Counted from the first letter of the stretch, positions 7,013 to 14,668 are shown. The stretch is DNA of 14,668 nucleotides from Sphingomonadaceae bacterium (GCA_013821585.1 JACDGO010000013.1:1-14668); one strand, 5' to 3'. Notes: a model not told the origin generated them from the letters alone. Numbers and translations are program-made.

Positions 7013-9423
7013 CCGCGCAGGCTCGCCCCGAGTTTGGTCGCTGCGGCGACGATTTTTTCTCCGATAACAGAGAGTTCATCCTCGGTGAAGCTACGCTCGG
7101 CCGGTTGCAGAACGACTTCGACCGCGAGCGAGACCTGGCCGTCGGGAAGCACGAAGCGATCGAACGCGCGGCCGCCCGTGATCACGCCTTTGTCCGCGCC
7201 CTTCACGGCACGGACGAGCGCGTCGGCGGCGAGCGTTTCGGGAACGACGAACGCAAAGTCGCGGCGGACCGGCTGGAGCGGGTTGGGCGCGAACGCCGCG
7301 CGTGCCCGCCCGCTCGCGCGCGCCGCGGGAATCGCGTCGAGATGGATCTCCGCGGCCGCGACCGGACCCTTGAGGTCGAACGCGCGCGCCGTTGCCGGGT
7401 GGAGCATCCCGAACCGCGCGAGCTCCGTCTTCGGGCCGAGGCGCAGCGTGCCCGACTGGCCGGGGTGAAAATGCGCGCCCGCTTCCCCGAACACCTGGAG
7501 ATTGTCGACCGGCGCGCCCGCCGCGTCCAGCAGCGCGAGCGCCTCCGCCTTCGCGTCATAGGCGTCGAAGGCGCGCGCCTTGCCCGTCGCCCAGCCACGC
7601 GGCGCGCTTTCGCCGGCGAGCACGACGCCGACCGTCAGGGGTTCGCTTTGGGCGAGATAGCGCCGCCCGACCTCGAACAACCGGATCGAATCCGCGCCCC
7701 GGTCGGCATTGCGCCGCGCCGCCGACAACAGGCCGGGAAGCAGCGACGGCCGCATAACCTTCATCTCCTCGGAAATCGGATTGGCGAGGTTCCACAACTG
7801 AACCCGCTCATCCCGAGCAGCCGCGTCAGCGGCGTGTCGAGGGACGAACGCCGCCGCCTCGGCTTCGCTGACGAAGCTCCACGTCACCGCTTCGTTCAGC
7901 CCGCGCGCGGCGGCGGCGCGTCGCACCTTGCGCTCGACGCGCTGCATCGCCGTCGCGGTCGGCTTGGCGACGCCAGCGCGGCGCGGCAGCGGCTCGGAGA
8001 CGACATGATCGAGCCCGATGATGCGCACGACCTCCTCGACCAGGTCGGCGGGTCCGTCGACATCGCGCCGCCATGACGGCACGGTCACGTCCCATTTGGT
8101 CGAGACCGCGAAGCCGAGACGTTCGAGTATCGCACGCTGGTCGTCCGGCGCGACTTCGATGCCGCCGAGCCGGCGGCATAGGCTAGAATCGTAGCGAATC
8201 ACCTTGGGCGTCAGCGGCGGAGCGCCCGCGTGCGTGACGGCGCTGGCGCGCCCGCCGCAATGGTCGAGCACGAGCTTCGTCGCGATCGCCAGCCCGTCAT
8301 CGAGAAACGCGGGATCGACCCCGCGCTCGAAGCGCTGGCGCGCGTCGCTGGCGAGGGCGAGCTTCTGTCCGGTTCGCGCGATATGCTCGGGGTCGAAATA
8401 GGCGCATTCGATCAGCACGTCGGTCGTGGTGTCGGACACGCCCGACTCCGCGCCGCCCATGATGCCGCCGATATCGTGGACGGCCGCGTCGTCGGCGATC
8501 ACCGTCATGCTCGCGTCCAGCGCATAGCTCTTGCCGTTGAGCGCCAGCACCCGTTCGCCGTCCCGCGCCTTGCGCGCGACGAGCGGGCCGGAGAGTTTCG
8601 CGCGGTCATAGACGTGCAAGGGGCGGCCGAGGTCGATCGAGACGAAGTTGGTGATGTCGACAAGCACCGAGATCGGCTTCTGACCGATCGCTGTCAGCTT
8701 ATGGCGCATCCATTGGGGCGATGCGCCGTTGACCAGGCTCGATACGGCCTGCGCGAAGAAGGCCGGGCAGCCGTCAGGATCGTCGATGCGCACATCGGGC
8801 GCTGGATCGGCGCCTGCGACCGGCTCCAGGGTGGTCATGCGATAGACCTCGGCGAGCGGCCTCAGCGCCCCCATTCCCGCCGCCGCGAGATCGCGCGCGA
8901 TGCCGCGCACGCCCATGCAATCCTGCCGGTTTGGCGTTACCGCCACATCGAACACCGGATCGTCGAGTCCCGCCCATGCGGCGTAGCTCTCGCCGACCGG
9001 CGCGTCGCCGGCCAGTTCGATGATCCCGTTATGCTCGTCGCCAAGCTCGAGCTCGCGCACCGAGCACATCATTCCGTGCGACTCAACGCCCCGGATGGCG
9101 GCGACCTTCAGCGTGATTCCGCTCCCCGGCACGAACGCGCCCGGCGCGCCGAACACGCCGAGCATCCCCGCGCGCGCGTTGGGCGCGCCGCAGACGACCT
9201 GCGCGGGTCCGTCGCCCGCATCGACCGACAGGACTTGCAATTTGTCGGCCTGCGGATGCGGCGCGGCGCTGAGCACCTTGGCGATGCGGAACGGCGCGAG
9301 TTTTTCGGCCGCGTTCGTCAGCCCCTCGACCTCAAGGCCGACGCGCGTCAGCGCTTCGGCGATCGTCGGGGCGTCCGCTTGCGTATCGAGATGCTCCTTG
9401 AGCCAGCCGAGCGTGAACTTCAT
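7009..9423 (-). CDS. pheT: Phenylalanine--tRNA ligase beta subunit
   Basis: An 804-residue beta subunit of the heterotetrameric PheRS that charges tRNA-Phe; full length for a bacterial PheT. Domains in order: the N-terminal [12 protein letters not shown] start; a tRNA-binding OB fold at about 43-149 ([31 protein letters not shown]); the B3/B4 editing region at about 215-376 (including [16 protein letters not shown] and [13 protein letters not shown]); B5 at about 402-473 ([23 protein letters not shown]); the catalytic-like core ([19 protein letters not shown] at 548-566); and the C-terminal FDX-ACB anticodon-binding domain at about 712-803. The start is the ATG at 9423, overlapping the pheS stop as ATGA. 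The frame remains open far upstream, but that extension runs inside pheS and is arginine-rich shadow sequence. Its stop overlaps the next gene, an exported hydrolase, again as ATGA. Confidence 0.98.
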   Translation of the reverse strand: MKFTLGWLKEHLDTQADAPTIAEALTRVGLEVEGLTNAAEKLAPFRIAKVLSAAPHPQADKLQVLSVDAGDGPAQVVCGAPNARAGMLGVFGAPGAFVPGSGITLKVAAIRGVESHGMMCSVRELELGDEHNGIIELAGDAPVGESYAAWAGLDDPVFDVAVTPNRQDCMGVRGIARDLAAAGMGALRPLAEVYRMTTLEPVAGADPAPDVRIDDPDGCPAFFAQAVSSLVNGASPQWMRHKLTAIGQKPISVLVDITNFVSIDLGRPLHVYDRAKLSGPLVARKARDGERVLALNGKSYALDASMTVIADDAAVHDIGGIMGGAESGVSDTTTDVLIECAYFDPEHIARTGQKLALASDARQRFERGVDPAFLDDGLAIATKLVLDHCGGRASAVTHAGAPPLTPKVIRYDSSLCRRLGGIEVAPDDQRAILERLGFAVSTKWDVTVPSWRRDVDGPADLVEEVVRIIGLDHVVSEPLPRRAGVAKPTATAMQRVERKVRRAAAARGLNEAVTWSFVSEAEAAAFVPRHAADAAARDERVQLWNLANPISEEMKVMRPSLLPGLLSAARRNADRGADSIRLFEVGRRYLAQSEPLTVGVVLAGESAPRGWATGKARAFDAYDAKAEALALLDAAGAPVDNLQVFGEAGAHFHPGQSGTLRLGPKTELARFGMLHPATARAFDLKGPVAAAEIHLDAIPAARASGRARAAFAPNPLQPVRRDFAFVVPETLAADALVRAVKGADKGVITGGRAFDRFVLPDGQVSLAVEVVLQPAERSFTEDELSVIGEKIVAAATKLGASLRG

Positions 9424-10457
9424 GCGCCCACGCCCCCGCTCAACGTCGGCACATCGAGCGCGCCGAAGCCATAATGCCCGAGCCAGCGCAAATCGCCGTC
9501 GAAGAACGGCCGCAGATCGTCCATCCCGTATTTGAGCATCGCGAGGCGATCGACGCCGACGCCGAAAGCGAACCCCTGCCATTCCTCGGGATCGAGCCCG
9601 CATGCGGTCAGCACGCGCGGGTGGACCATGCCGCTGCCGAGCAGTTCCATCCACCCGTCCTGCCCGCCGAGGACTCGGCGCCCCTTGTCGAGCGTATAGC
9701 CGACGTCGACCTCGACTGAAGGCTCGGTGAAGGGGAAATAGCTGGGCCTCAGGCGCAAGACGATGTCGTGGCGTTCGAAGAATGCCTTGAGGAACGTCTC
9801 GAGCGTCCATTTGAGATGGCCGAGGTGGATGCCCTTGTCGATCACCAGCCCTTCGATCTGGTGGAACATCGGCGTGTGCGTCGCGTCCGAGTCCGAACGA
9901 TAGACGCGCCCCGGCGCGATGATCCGGATCGGCGGCGGTTGCGACGTCATGGTGCGTACCTGCACCGGCGAGGTGTGCGTGCGGAGCAGCTTCCCATCGG
10001 GGAAATAGAAGGTGTCGTGCATCGCACGCGCGGGGTGCGTCTCGGGAATGTTGAGCGCGGTGAAATTATGCCAGTCGTCCTCGATTTCCGGCCCTTCGGC
10101 GACCGCGAAGCCCATGTCGGCGAAGATCTCGGCGAGCTCGTCCATCACTTGGCTGACGGGGTGGATCGACCCGTGCGGGCGCTCGGGCGCGGGAAGGCTC
10201 ATGTCGAGCCGCTCGATCGCGAGCCGCGCGTCGAGCGCTTCCGCCTCGAGCGCCGCCTTGCGCGCGGCGATCGCGTTCGCCGCCGCTTGGCGCAATCCGT
10301 TGATTCGCGGCCCCTCGACCTGCCGCTGCTCGGGACTCATCTGCCCGAGAGTCTTGAGCAGCGCCGAAATGCTCCCGCTCTTGCCGAGCAGCTCGACGCG
10401 CACAGCTTCGAGCGCATCGAGATCGCGCGCTTCGCTGATCTGGTCGAGATCGATCAT
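9420..10457 (-). CDS. pheS: Phenylalanine--tRNA ligase alpha subunit
   Basis: A 345-residue catalytic subunit of PheRS. The N-terminal coiled-coil (about 10-80) binds tRNA. The class II aminoacyl-tRNA synthetase core follows: motif 1 region ([21 protein letters not shown]) from about 112, motif 2 [18 protein letters not shown] from 183, and motif 3 [14 protein letters not shown] at 295-308. The protein ends with [12 protein letters not shown]. The ATG at 10457 is the first start codon after an in-frame stop about 20 codons upstream, so it is the only sensible start. The N-terminus is then slightly shorter than I would expect, and no good ribosome-binding sequence precedes it. It lies 78 bases after rplT in the usual gene order, with a strong RNA hairpin (10474-10514) in the gap, and overlaps pheT by 4 bases. 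Confidence 0.98.
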   Translation of the reverse strand: MIDLDQISEARDLDALEAVRVELLGKSGSISALLKTLGQMSPEQRQVEGPRINGLRQAAANAIAARKAALEAEALDARLAIERLDMSLPAPERPHGSIHPVSQVMDELAEIFADMGFAVAEGPEIEDDWHNFTALNIPETHPARAMHDTFYFPDGKLLRTHTSPVQVRTMTSQPPPIRIIAPGRVYRSDSDATHTPMFHQIEGLVIDKGIHLGHLKWTLETFLKAFFERHDIVLRLRPSYFPFTEPSVEVDVGYTLDKGRRVLGGQDGWMELLGSGMVHPRVLTACGLDPEEWQGFAFGVGVDRLAMLKYGMDDLRPFFDGDLRWLGHYGFGALDVPTLSGGVGA

Positions 10458-10473
10458 CCTGTGCGCCTGATAA

Positions 10474-10514
10474 GCGAATGGGCGCGAACGGCAACGCCGC
10501 TCGCGCCCATTCGC
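10474..10514 (-). promoter_or_regulatory. Strong intercistronic hairpin between rplT and pheS (attenuator or processing-site candidate)
   Basis: Two perfect 14-base arms (10474-10487 and 10501-10514) flank a 13-base centre. In the minus-strand transcript the centre continues the stem with one G-U pair and four more pairs (CGGC/GCCG), leaving a GUU loop, about 19 bp in total. On the plus strand the same position is an A-C mismatch, so the helix is only continuous in the rplT-pheS RNA. It ends 16 bases before the pheS ATG. There is no U-run after it, so it is not a classical intrinsic terminator. A short open frame from the ATG at about 10519 has no phenylalanine-rich run, so an E. coli pheM-like leader peptide is not supported. 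Confidence 0.65.
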
Positions 10515-10535
10515 GCTTCATAACGAAGGTGGACG

Positions 10536-10901
10536 TTAAGCCGCCAGGGGCAGCGCCGCCTTCGCCTGCGCGATGATGCCGCTGAATGCTTCGCCCTCGT
10601 GCATTGCGATGTCGGCGAGAACCTTGCGGTCGAGGTCGACGCCGGCGAGCTTCAGGCCGTGCATGAACTGGCCGTAGGTCAGCCCTTCCATGCGCACCGC
10701 GGCGTTGATGCGCTGAATCCACAGGCCGCGGAAACTGCGCTTCTTCACCTTGCGGTCGCGGTAGGCGTACTGCCCGGCCTTTTCGACCGCCTGGCGGGCG
10801 ATGCGGATCGTATTCTTGCGGCGGCCGTAATAGCCCTTCGCCGCGCCCAGAATCTTCTTGTGCTTCGCGTGCGTCGTTACGCCGCGCTTGATGCGTGCCA
10901 T
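10536..10901 (-). CDS. rplT: 50S ribosomal protein L20
   Basis: A 121-residue protein matching bL20 throughout: [19 protein letters not shown] start, [42 protein letters not shown] and the C-terminal globular part with LADIAM. L20 binds 23S rRNA early in large-subunit assembly; in E. coli and Bacillus it also represses its own operon by binding the mRNA leader. The start is the ATG at 10901. An AGGAG sequence overlapping the rpmI stop codon lies 10 bases upstream. The gap to rpmI is 13 bases, so the two are co-transcribed. Confidence 0.99.
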   Translation of the reverse strand: MARIKRGVTTHAKHKKILGAAKGYYGRRKNTIRIARQAVEKAGQYAYRDRKVKKRSFRGLWIQRINAAVRMEGLTYGQFMHGLKLAGVDLDRKVLADIAMHEGEAFSGIIAQAKAALPLAA

Positions 10902-10914
10902 GTCCGTTGCGCTC

Positions 10915-11118
10915 CTATCTCAGGCCGTAGGGCGCCCAGGACTTCACCGTTCCGGTGTCGGCCTTGGACAGCACCGAGGTGCGGCGGTTCTGGCGAATAT
11001 ATTTGGCGTTGTGGCTGATCAGGCGGTGGCGCTTGCCGGCCACCCCGTGCTTCAGCTTGCCGGTCGCGGTGAGCGTGAAGCGCTTCTTCACCCCGCTCTT
11101 GGTCTTCAGCTTGGGCAT
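10915..11118 (-). CDS. rpmI: 50S ribosomal protein L35
   Basis: A 67-residue bL35: [14 protein letters not shown] start, the basic middle [14 protein letters not shown], and [12 protein letters not shown]. It is a large-subunit protein and leads the rpmI-rplT-pheS-pheT order seen widely in bacteria; infC, often just upstream elsewhere, is absent here and replaced by a divergent AsmA-like gene. The ATG at 11118 has an AAGGA ribosome binding site 5 bases upstream. That site lies in the 3' arm of a hairpin (11123-11150), which suggests translational control of the whole operon. Confidence 0.98.
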   Translation of the reverse strand: MPKLKTKSGVKKRFTLTATGKLKHGVAGKRHRLISHNAKYIRQNRRTSVLSKADTGTVKSWAPYGLR

Positions 11119-11122
11119 TTTC

Positions 11123-11150
11123 GTCCTTTCGAAATCGGCGATTCAAGGAC
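11123..11150 (-). promoter_or_regulatory. Hairpin covering the rpmI ribosome binding site
   Basis: In the minus-strand RNA the arm GUCCUU (11150-11145) pairs perfectly with AAGGAC (11128-11123), which contains the Shine-Dalgarno sequence of rpmI. The stem continues as GAAUC/GAUUU (one G-U pair) around a GCC loop, with a 3-base bulge on the 3' side, about 11 pairs in total. When folded it would hide the ribosome binding site 5 bases before the ATG. The pairing is seen; a regulatory role, for instance a target for L20 feedback, is inference. Confidence 0.55.
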
Positions 11151-11255
11151 ACGCCGTGGCAGCCCACACTGGCCAGGCGATCCGTTTTGATCGTGCGCGA
11201 AGGCGCGGCCCCTAACGAAACACCCGCCCGATTGCAAGGAACCAGCGGTTTTCCC

Positions 11256-11260
11256 GGAGG
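11256..11260 (+). promoter_or_regulatory. Ribosome binding site of the AsmA-like gene
   Basis: GGAGG lies 10 bases before the ATG at 11271 and is the only good ribosome-binding sequence near the gene start. It favours this ATG over the in-frame TTG at 11187, which would add 28 residues before the membrane anchor. Confidence 0.6.
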
Positions 11261-11270
11261 TTCTAGCCGC

Positions 11271-13388
11271 ATGGCCGAGGCCGACCCCAATTTCCGGCCC
11301 GATACGGCGCGCCCTCGCCGCAGCGGCGCCGACTCAGCCATCGCCATACCGCTCGCGATCCTGACGACGATTCTCGGGCTGATCCTGCTCGCCTGGACCG
11401 TGCTCTATGTAACCAAGGGGCGCTTCCTCAAACACAGCTTCGAGAGGATCGCCAGCCGCTCGCTCGAGCGCGACGTGCGCGTCGGGGGCGACTTCCAACT
11501 GTATTTCGACCCGCTCGACACCAAGTTCGTCGCGGAAGGGCTGACGATCTCGAATCCGGCCTGGCGTCGCGGGCTGTTCTTCAAGTCGCAGCGAATCGAT
11601 TCGCGCATCGCCACGCTGCCTTTGCTGTTCGGCAAGCGCCAAGTGAAGTGGCTCAACCTGTCGGGCGGCACCCTCGACCTCGCCTGGGACGCGAAGCACG
11701 AACGCAACACTTTCACCTTCGGCGATCCGAACAAGAAGGGCAAAGCCTTCGAGCTCCCCGACATCCGCCGCGCCGAAGTCGGCGGAACGCGAATCGCCTA
11801 TCTCGATCCGCGGATGCACCTTCAGACGAACATCCGCGTCGAGACGATCCGCGCGCTCGACACGCGTTTTTCGGGCGACATCCGCTTCTCAGGGAACGGC
11901 ACGATGCGCGACCGGCCGTTCACGCTGACGGGCAGCCTGATGTCGCCCAACGAGACGGTGGTCGGCGGCGAGAACAAGCTGAACCTCGCCGCGCGCTCGG
12001 GGTCGACCGCACTCGACATATCGGGGACGCTGCCAGGCGCCACGGTGCTCGAGGGCGCGAAGCTCAAGCTCGTCGCGCGCGGACCGAACCTCAGCCTGCT
12101 GCTCGACTTCCTCGGCGCGGCGGTGCCTGACACGCGAACCTATCGCGTCACATCGGATCTTACCAAGGACGGGAGCGCGTGGCGCCTCACCCGCCTTGCC
12201 GGCCGCTTCGGCGACAGCGACCTTTCGGGCGCGATCACCATCACCATGCCCGCCGATCGCCTGAACATCGCCGCCGACCTGCGCACGCGCACGCTAAACA
12301 TCATCGATGCCGGGCCGTTCATCGGCTATGATCCGAACCGGCTTGCGGCGGGCAAGGTCGCGGAAACGGTCGGAGGCACGCCACGCGTGCTGCCCGACGC
12401 GCCGTTGCGTGTCGATTCGATCAAGCGCTTCGACGCGCAGCTCCGTTATCACGTCACGAATCTGCGCGCGCCGCATATTCCGATCTCGAACATCGGCCTC
12501 GCGCTCGATCTCGATCACAGCCTCTTGAAGCTCTCGCCGCTAACCTTCGACGTCGCTGGCGGGCATCTCTGGTCGGACATTTCGATCGACGCGCGCGCGC
12601 CCGCGGTCGTGACCTCGTACGACATCAAGCTGTCGCCGACGCCGATGGGCAAGCTGCTCGGCCGCTTCGGCGTGGAGGAATCGGGCACGACTGGGACATT
12701 GAGTGCGCGGGTCAAGATGACCGGCACCGGCGATTCGGTGCGCCGCTCGCTCGCCAGCGCGAACGGGCGTATCGCTCTCGTCATCCCGCACGGGGCGTTC
12801 TGGACGCGCAACATCCAGCTCGCGGAGCTCGACCTCGGCACCTATTTCACCAAATTGCTCGGCCACAAGCTCAAGAAGCCTGTGGAGATAAACTGCGGTC
12901 TCGTCGCCTTCACCGTGCGGAACGGCATCGCCGCCGCCGACCCGATCCTGATCGACACCACCAAGAACGTCATCCTCGGTCGCGGCGGCTTCTCTTTCCG
13001 GAACGAAGCGCTCGACCTTGCGCTGCGCGCCGACGGCAAGACCTTCAGCCTGTTCTCGGGCCAGTCGCCGGTCGGCGTGAACGGCTATTTCGCGCGACCG
13101 GGTATTTCGGTGATCAGCCCGCAATTGCTGACCCGCGCGGGCATCGGGCTGGGACTTGCGATCGTCGGCACGCCGCTCGCGGGCGTCCTCGCCTTCGTCG
13201 ATGTCGGTGATGCCAAGTCAGCGGCATGCGGACCGGTGCTCAGCGGCGCGACCGCAGCAGCACAACGCACCACCAAGGGAAAGCCGCGCGACGACGTCGG
13301 CCACGGCACGACGGCCAAGGCCGAAAACGGCAAGAGCACGCGCGACGAGCGCAGGGGTCAGCGCAAGAAGTTTCTCGGGATTTTCTGA
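11271..13388 (+). CDS. AsmA-family inner-membrane-anchored envelope protein
   Basis: A 705-residue protein with one N-terminal transmembrane helix at about 24-47 (AIAIPLAILTTILGLILLAWTVLYV region), placing the bulk in the periplasm. The N-terminal AsmA-like part includes VGGDFQLYFDPLDTKFVAEGLTISNPAW at about 71-98. Long beta-rich repeats follow, and the AsmA C-terminal region starts near TPMGKLLGRFG and includes GTGDSVRRSLASANGRIALVIPHG and the ACGPVLSG segment. AsmA relatives (AsmA, TamB, YhdP-like) form long hydrophobic grooves tied to phospholipid transport and outer-membrane assembly; the exact role here is inferred from the family. Cys542 and Cys653 are the only cysteines I located. The last ~45 residues are a highly charged tail ending KKFLGIF. 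It is divergent from rpmI and converges on hisN with a 3-base gap. Confidence 0.88.
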   Translation: MAEADPNFRPDTARPRRSGADSAIAIPLAILTTILGLILLAWTVLYVTKGRFLKHSFERIASRSLERDVRVGGDFQLYFDPLDTKFVAEGLTISNPAWRRGLFFKSQRIDSRIATLPLLFGKRQVKWLNLSGGTLDLAWDAKHERNTFTFGDPNKKGKAFELPDIRRAEVGGTRIAYLDPRMHLQTNIRVETIRALDTRFSGDIRFSGNGTMRDRPFTLTGSLMSPNETVVGGENKLNLAARSGSTALDISGTLPGATVLEGAKLKLVARGPNLSLLLDFLGAAVPDTRTYRVTSDLTKDGSAWRLTRLAGRFGDSDLSGAITITMPADRLNIAADLRTRTLNIIDAGPFIGYDPNRLAAGKVAETVGGTPRVLPDAPLRVDSIKRFDAQLRYHVTNLRAPHIPISNIGLALDLDHSLLKLSPLTFDVAGGHLWSDISIDARAPAVVTSYDIKLSPTPMGKLLGRFGVEESGTTGTLSARVKMTGTGDSVRRSLASANGRIALVIPHGAFWTRNIQLAELDLGTYFTKLLGHKLKKPVEINCGLVAFTVRNGIAAADPILIDTTKNVILGRGGFSFRNEALDLALRADGKTFSLFSGQSPVGVNGYFARPGISVISPQLLTRAGIGLGLAIVGTPLAGVLAFVDVGDAKSAACGPVLSGATAAAQRTTKGKPRDDVGHGTTAKAENGKSTRDERRGQRKKFLGIF

Positions 13389-13391
13389 CGT

Positions 13392-14183
13392 TCAGGCGTG
13401 CAAGGCTTTCAGCACGTCTTCGAGCCGCGCCGGATCGCCGAGCGCGATCACGCTTGCCCCCGACCCCGATCCGCCAGCGCTGTCGGCGTTGAGCGGCTCG
13501 CCCGACCAGTCGCACATCGTCCCGCCCGCGCCCTCGACGACGGGGACGAGCGCGGCGAAATCGTGGAGTTTCAGCCCCGCCTCGACCACGAGGTCGATAT
13601 GCCCCGAGGCGACGAGGCCGTAGTTGTAGCAGTCGCCGCCATAGACGATCCGCCGCCAGGCGACCTTCGCCGAGAGCGCGAGAAAGCGCGCCGTGGCCTG
13701 TTCCTCGAAGCAATGCGGACTCGTCGTCGCGAGCACCGCTTGCGACAACGCCGGGCACATGCGTGTCCTGAGCGGCTTGCCGTTGAACAGCGTTGGCTTT
13801 CCCGCCGCGCCGACCCAGCGCTCGCGCGCGATCGGCTGGTCGATCACGCCGAGCACCGGCCAGCCGTCCTCCATCAGTGCGATCAGCGTGCCGAAGATCG
13901 GCCGCCCCGCGACGAAGCTTGTCGTCCCGTCGATCGGATCGAGCACCCAGGTCCGCCCGCTCGTCCCCGCCCTTTCGCCACATTCCTCGCCGATGATTCC
14001 GTCGCGCGGGGCCTCCGCCGCGATCAGCCGCCGCATCGCGGCTTCCGCCGCGCGATCGGCCTCCGTGACCGGCGAGGCGTCGGCCTTATCTTCGACGCCG
14101 ATCCCGGCGCGAAACAGCGGCCGGATCGCCGCCCCGGCCGCGTCGGCGAGGTGGTTGGCAAGAGCAATGTCGGCGTCGGTCAT
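13392..14183 (-). CDS. hisN: Inositol monophosphatase family protein, probable histidinol-phosphatase
   Basis: A 263-residue Mg-dependent phosphatase of the IMPase superfamily. Metal ligands are in place: GEE at 65-67 (Glu67), the DPIDGTTS signature from 82 (Asp82, Asp85) and Asp208 in KLHDFAALVPVVEGAGG. The stretch FGTLIALMEDGWPVLGVIDQPIARERWVG at about 97-125 is typical of the HisN branch, which hydrolyses histidinol phosphate in histidine synthesis, rather than of SuhB or CysQ. The substrate is thus inferred, and inositol phosphate or another sugar phosphate is possible. The ATG at 14183 is chosen because the family usually begins about 10 residues before the ANHLADAAG helix. The frame is open to 14303, but that would overlap the divergent AraC-family gene. 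The ribosome binding site is weak. No other his genes are in view. Confidence 0.88.
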   Translation of the reverse strand: MTDADIALANHLADAAGAAIRPLFRAGIGVEDKADASPVTEADRAAEAAMRRLIAAEAPRDGIIGEECGERAGTSGRTWVLDPIDGTTSFVAGRPIFGTLIALMEDGWPVLGVIDQPIARERWVGAAGKPTLFNGKPLRTRMCPALSQAVLATTSPHCFEEQATARFLALSAKVAWRRIVYGGDCYNYGLVASGHIDLVVEAGLKLHDFAALVPVVEGAGGTMCDWSGEPLNADSAGGSGSGASVIALGDPARLEDVLKALHA

Positions 14184-14193
14184 TCGCGCCGCG

Positions 14194-14218
14194 TAGCCCG
14201 GTCGCAGACTTCGGGCTA
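14194..14218. promoter_or_regulatory. Inverted repeat in the hisN / AraC-family divergent gap
   Basis: TAGCCCG (14194-14200) and CGGGCTA (14212-14218) are perfect inverted copies with an 11-base spacer, and two further pairs lie beyond one mismatch on the outside. The repeat fills the centre of the 46-base gap between the two divergent start codons, so it is placed to act as an operator or as a leader hairpin for either gene. Function is not shown by sequence. Confidence 0.4.
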
Positions 14219-14229
14219 GGCTCGCCGCG

Positions 14230-14668
14230 ATGGAACGAGCGAGCCGTGAGATTCGCGTCGATGCGCACGAAGACGGGGGGAACGCCTGGTCGATGGCGCG
14301 CATCGCCCCGTCGCGCTCGCTCGCTGGCCTCGTGACCGCCTATACCGATTATAGCGAAACTACCGGCGGCTTCGCCGCGCGACGCGAGCTGCCCAGTGCG
14401 GACGGCGTGCTGATCGTCAACCTCGGCGCGCCGATCGAGATCGTCGGCGGCGACGGCGTAGCGATCACCTTGGCGTCCGGAGAGGGTTTTGCGGGCGGCG
14501 CGCATCTTCGTTACGCCATTTCGCGCTCGAGCGGCGCGCAGGCCGGGGTGCACGTCTTCATGCCGATGCTCAGCCTCCGTGCGCTGCTCGGGCTTCCGAT
14601 GGACGCGCTGCTCGATCGGGTCGCGTCGCTCGACGCCCTGCTCGGCCCGCCGACGCGCGCCCTGTGCG
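14230..14668 (+). CDS. AraC-family transcriptional regulator (5' part, truncated by window end)
   Basis: An open frame of 146 codons runs off the window. The translation resembles the N-terminal half of a well-known AraC subgroup: WSMARIAPSRSLAGLVTAYTDY at about 20-41, RRELPSADGVLIVNLGAPIEI at 51-71, then GVHVFMPMLSLRALLGLPMDALLDRVASLDALLG at 106-139. The C-terminal double helix-turn-helix that would prove the call lies beyond the window. ATG 14230 is preferred because relatives carry the W-x-M-A-R segment near, not at, the N-terminus. An alternative ATG at 14293 has a GGGGGG stretch 12 bases upstream and would remove 21 residues. The ligand and targets are unknown; the short divergent gap makes autoregulation and an effect on hisN possible. 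Confidence 0.75.
   Translation, partial: MERASREIRVDAHEDGGNAWSMARIAPSRSLAGLVTAYTDYSETTGGFAARRELPSADGVLIVNLGAPIEIVGGDGVAITLASGEGFAGGAHLRYAISRSSGAQAGVHVFMPMLSLRALLGLPMDALLDRVASLDALLGPPTRALC

Larger units (their letters stand above)
11119..11270. promoter_or_regulatory. Divergent intergenic region of rpmI operon and AsmA-like gene
   Basis: These 152 bases must hold the promoters for both directions, unless the AsmA-like gene is transcribed from elsewhere. A tentative minus-strand promoter is TTGCAA (11232-11237) with TAGGGG (11209-11214) at 17-base spacing; the -10 match is poor. It would give a leader of roughly 85 bases before rpmI, containing the hairpin at 11123-11150. I see no terminator and no small open frame worth naming. 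Confidence 0.35.

Noticed and set aside
8230..9474. 414-codon plus-strand open frame opposite pheT
   Set aside because: Antisense to conserved PheT domains, arginine-rich, with no domain signature; a shadow frame despite its length.
9424..9810. 129-residue N-terminal extension of PheT
   Set aside because: It overlaps pheS in another frame and is arginine-rich. The ATG at 9423 gives the standard PheT N-terminus and an ATGA junction.
10474..10514. Intrinsic terminator after rplT
   Set aside because: The stem is strong but the following bases (TTATCAGG on the minus strand) are not a U-run, and pheS continues the conserved operon; recorded instead as a regulatory hairpin.
10458..10535. Phe-rich leader peptide for classical attenuation of pheST
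   Set aside because: The only short frame from an ATG here has a single Phe codon and does not stop before pheS; no Phe run is present.
12588..12605. Alternating CG tract in the AsmA-like gene as a possible Z-DNA or repeat element
   Set aside because: It encodes Asp-Ala-Arg-Ala-Pro in frame and is ordinary for high-GC codon use; no repeat copies are nearby.
13398..14219. 273-codon plus-strand open frame opposite hisN
   Set aside because: Antisense to an intact phosphatase with all metal ligands; composition is typical of a GC-rich shadow frame.

Overview
The window is GC-rich chromosomal DNA from an alphaproteobacterium, most likely a sphingomonad (Sphingomonadales). This rests on the rpmI-rplT-pheS-pheT cluster, a MetW-type methyltransferase, a sphingomonad-style TonB-dependent receptor beside a TetR regulator, an S41 lipoprotein peptidase and a HisN-type phosphatase. 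The taxonomic call is by family resemblance, not by search. I see no tRNA, rRNA, CRISPR array, insertion sequence, phage gene or other mobile element. Coding density is very high: the longest stretch without a gene is about 150 bases (rpmI to the AsmA-like gene), so no gap exceeds 300 bases.

Layout. (1) 1-1104: the 3' part of metW (+) meets a TetR-family regulator (-), and their 3' ends overlap by 24 bases. (2) 1105-1215: a divergent intergenic region with a near-ideal palindrome, the likely TetR operator. (3) 1216-3591: a TonB-dependent outer-membrane receptor (+). (4) 3598-11118: one long minus-strand gene train. Read in the direction of transcription it is rpmI, rplT, pheS, pheT, a secreted alpha/beta hydrolase (proline-iminopeptidase-like), an S41 lipoprotein peptidase and an aldose 1-epimerase-like protein. 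Three junctions (pheS/pheT, pheT/hydrolase, hydrolase/S41) are ATGA stop-start overlaps and the last gap is 2 bases, so pheST appears translationally coupled to three envelope or metabolic genes. (5) 11271-13388: an AsmA-family envelope protein (+), divergent from rpmI. (6) 13392-14183: a histidinol-phosphatase-type inositol monophosphatase family enzyme (-), convergent with the AsmA-like gene and 3 bases from it. (7) 14230-14668: the N-terminal part of an AraC-family regulator (+), cut by the window end and divergent from hisN.

Functionally the window mixes translation (L35, L20, PheRS), amino-acid biosynthesis (MetW, HisN) and envelope or nutrient uptake (TonB receptor, two exported hydrolases, AsmA-like protein). 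No clearly novel multi-gene defence or mobile system is visible. The observations most worth a second look are RNA and regulatory elements: a hairpin over the rpmI ribosome binding site, a 19-bp hairpin between rplT and pheS, the TetR-type palindrome, and an inverted repeat in the short hisN/araC gap. The ATGA-coupled extension of the pheST operon into exported peptidase-like genes is also notable.
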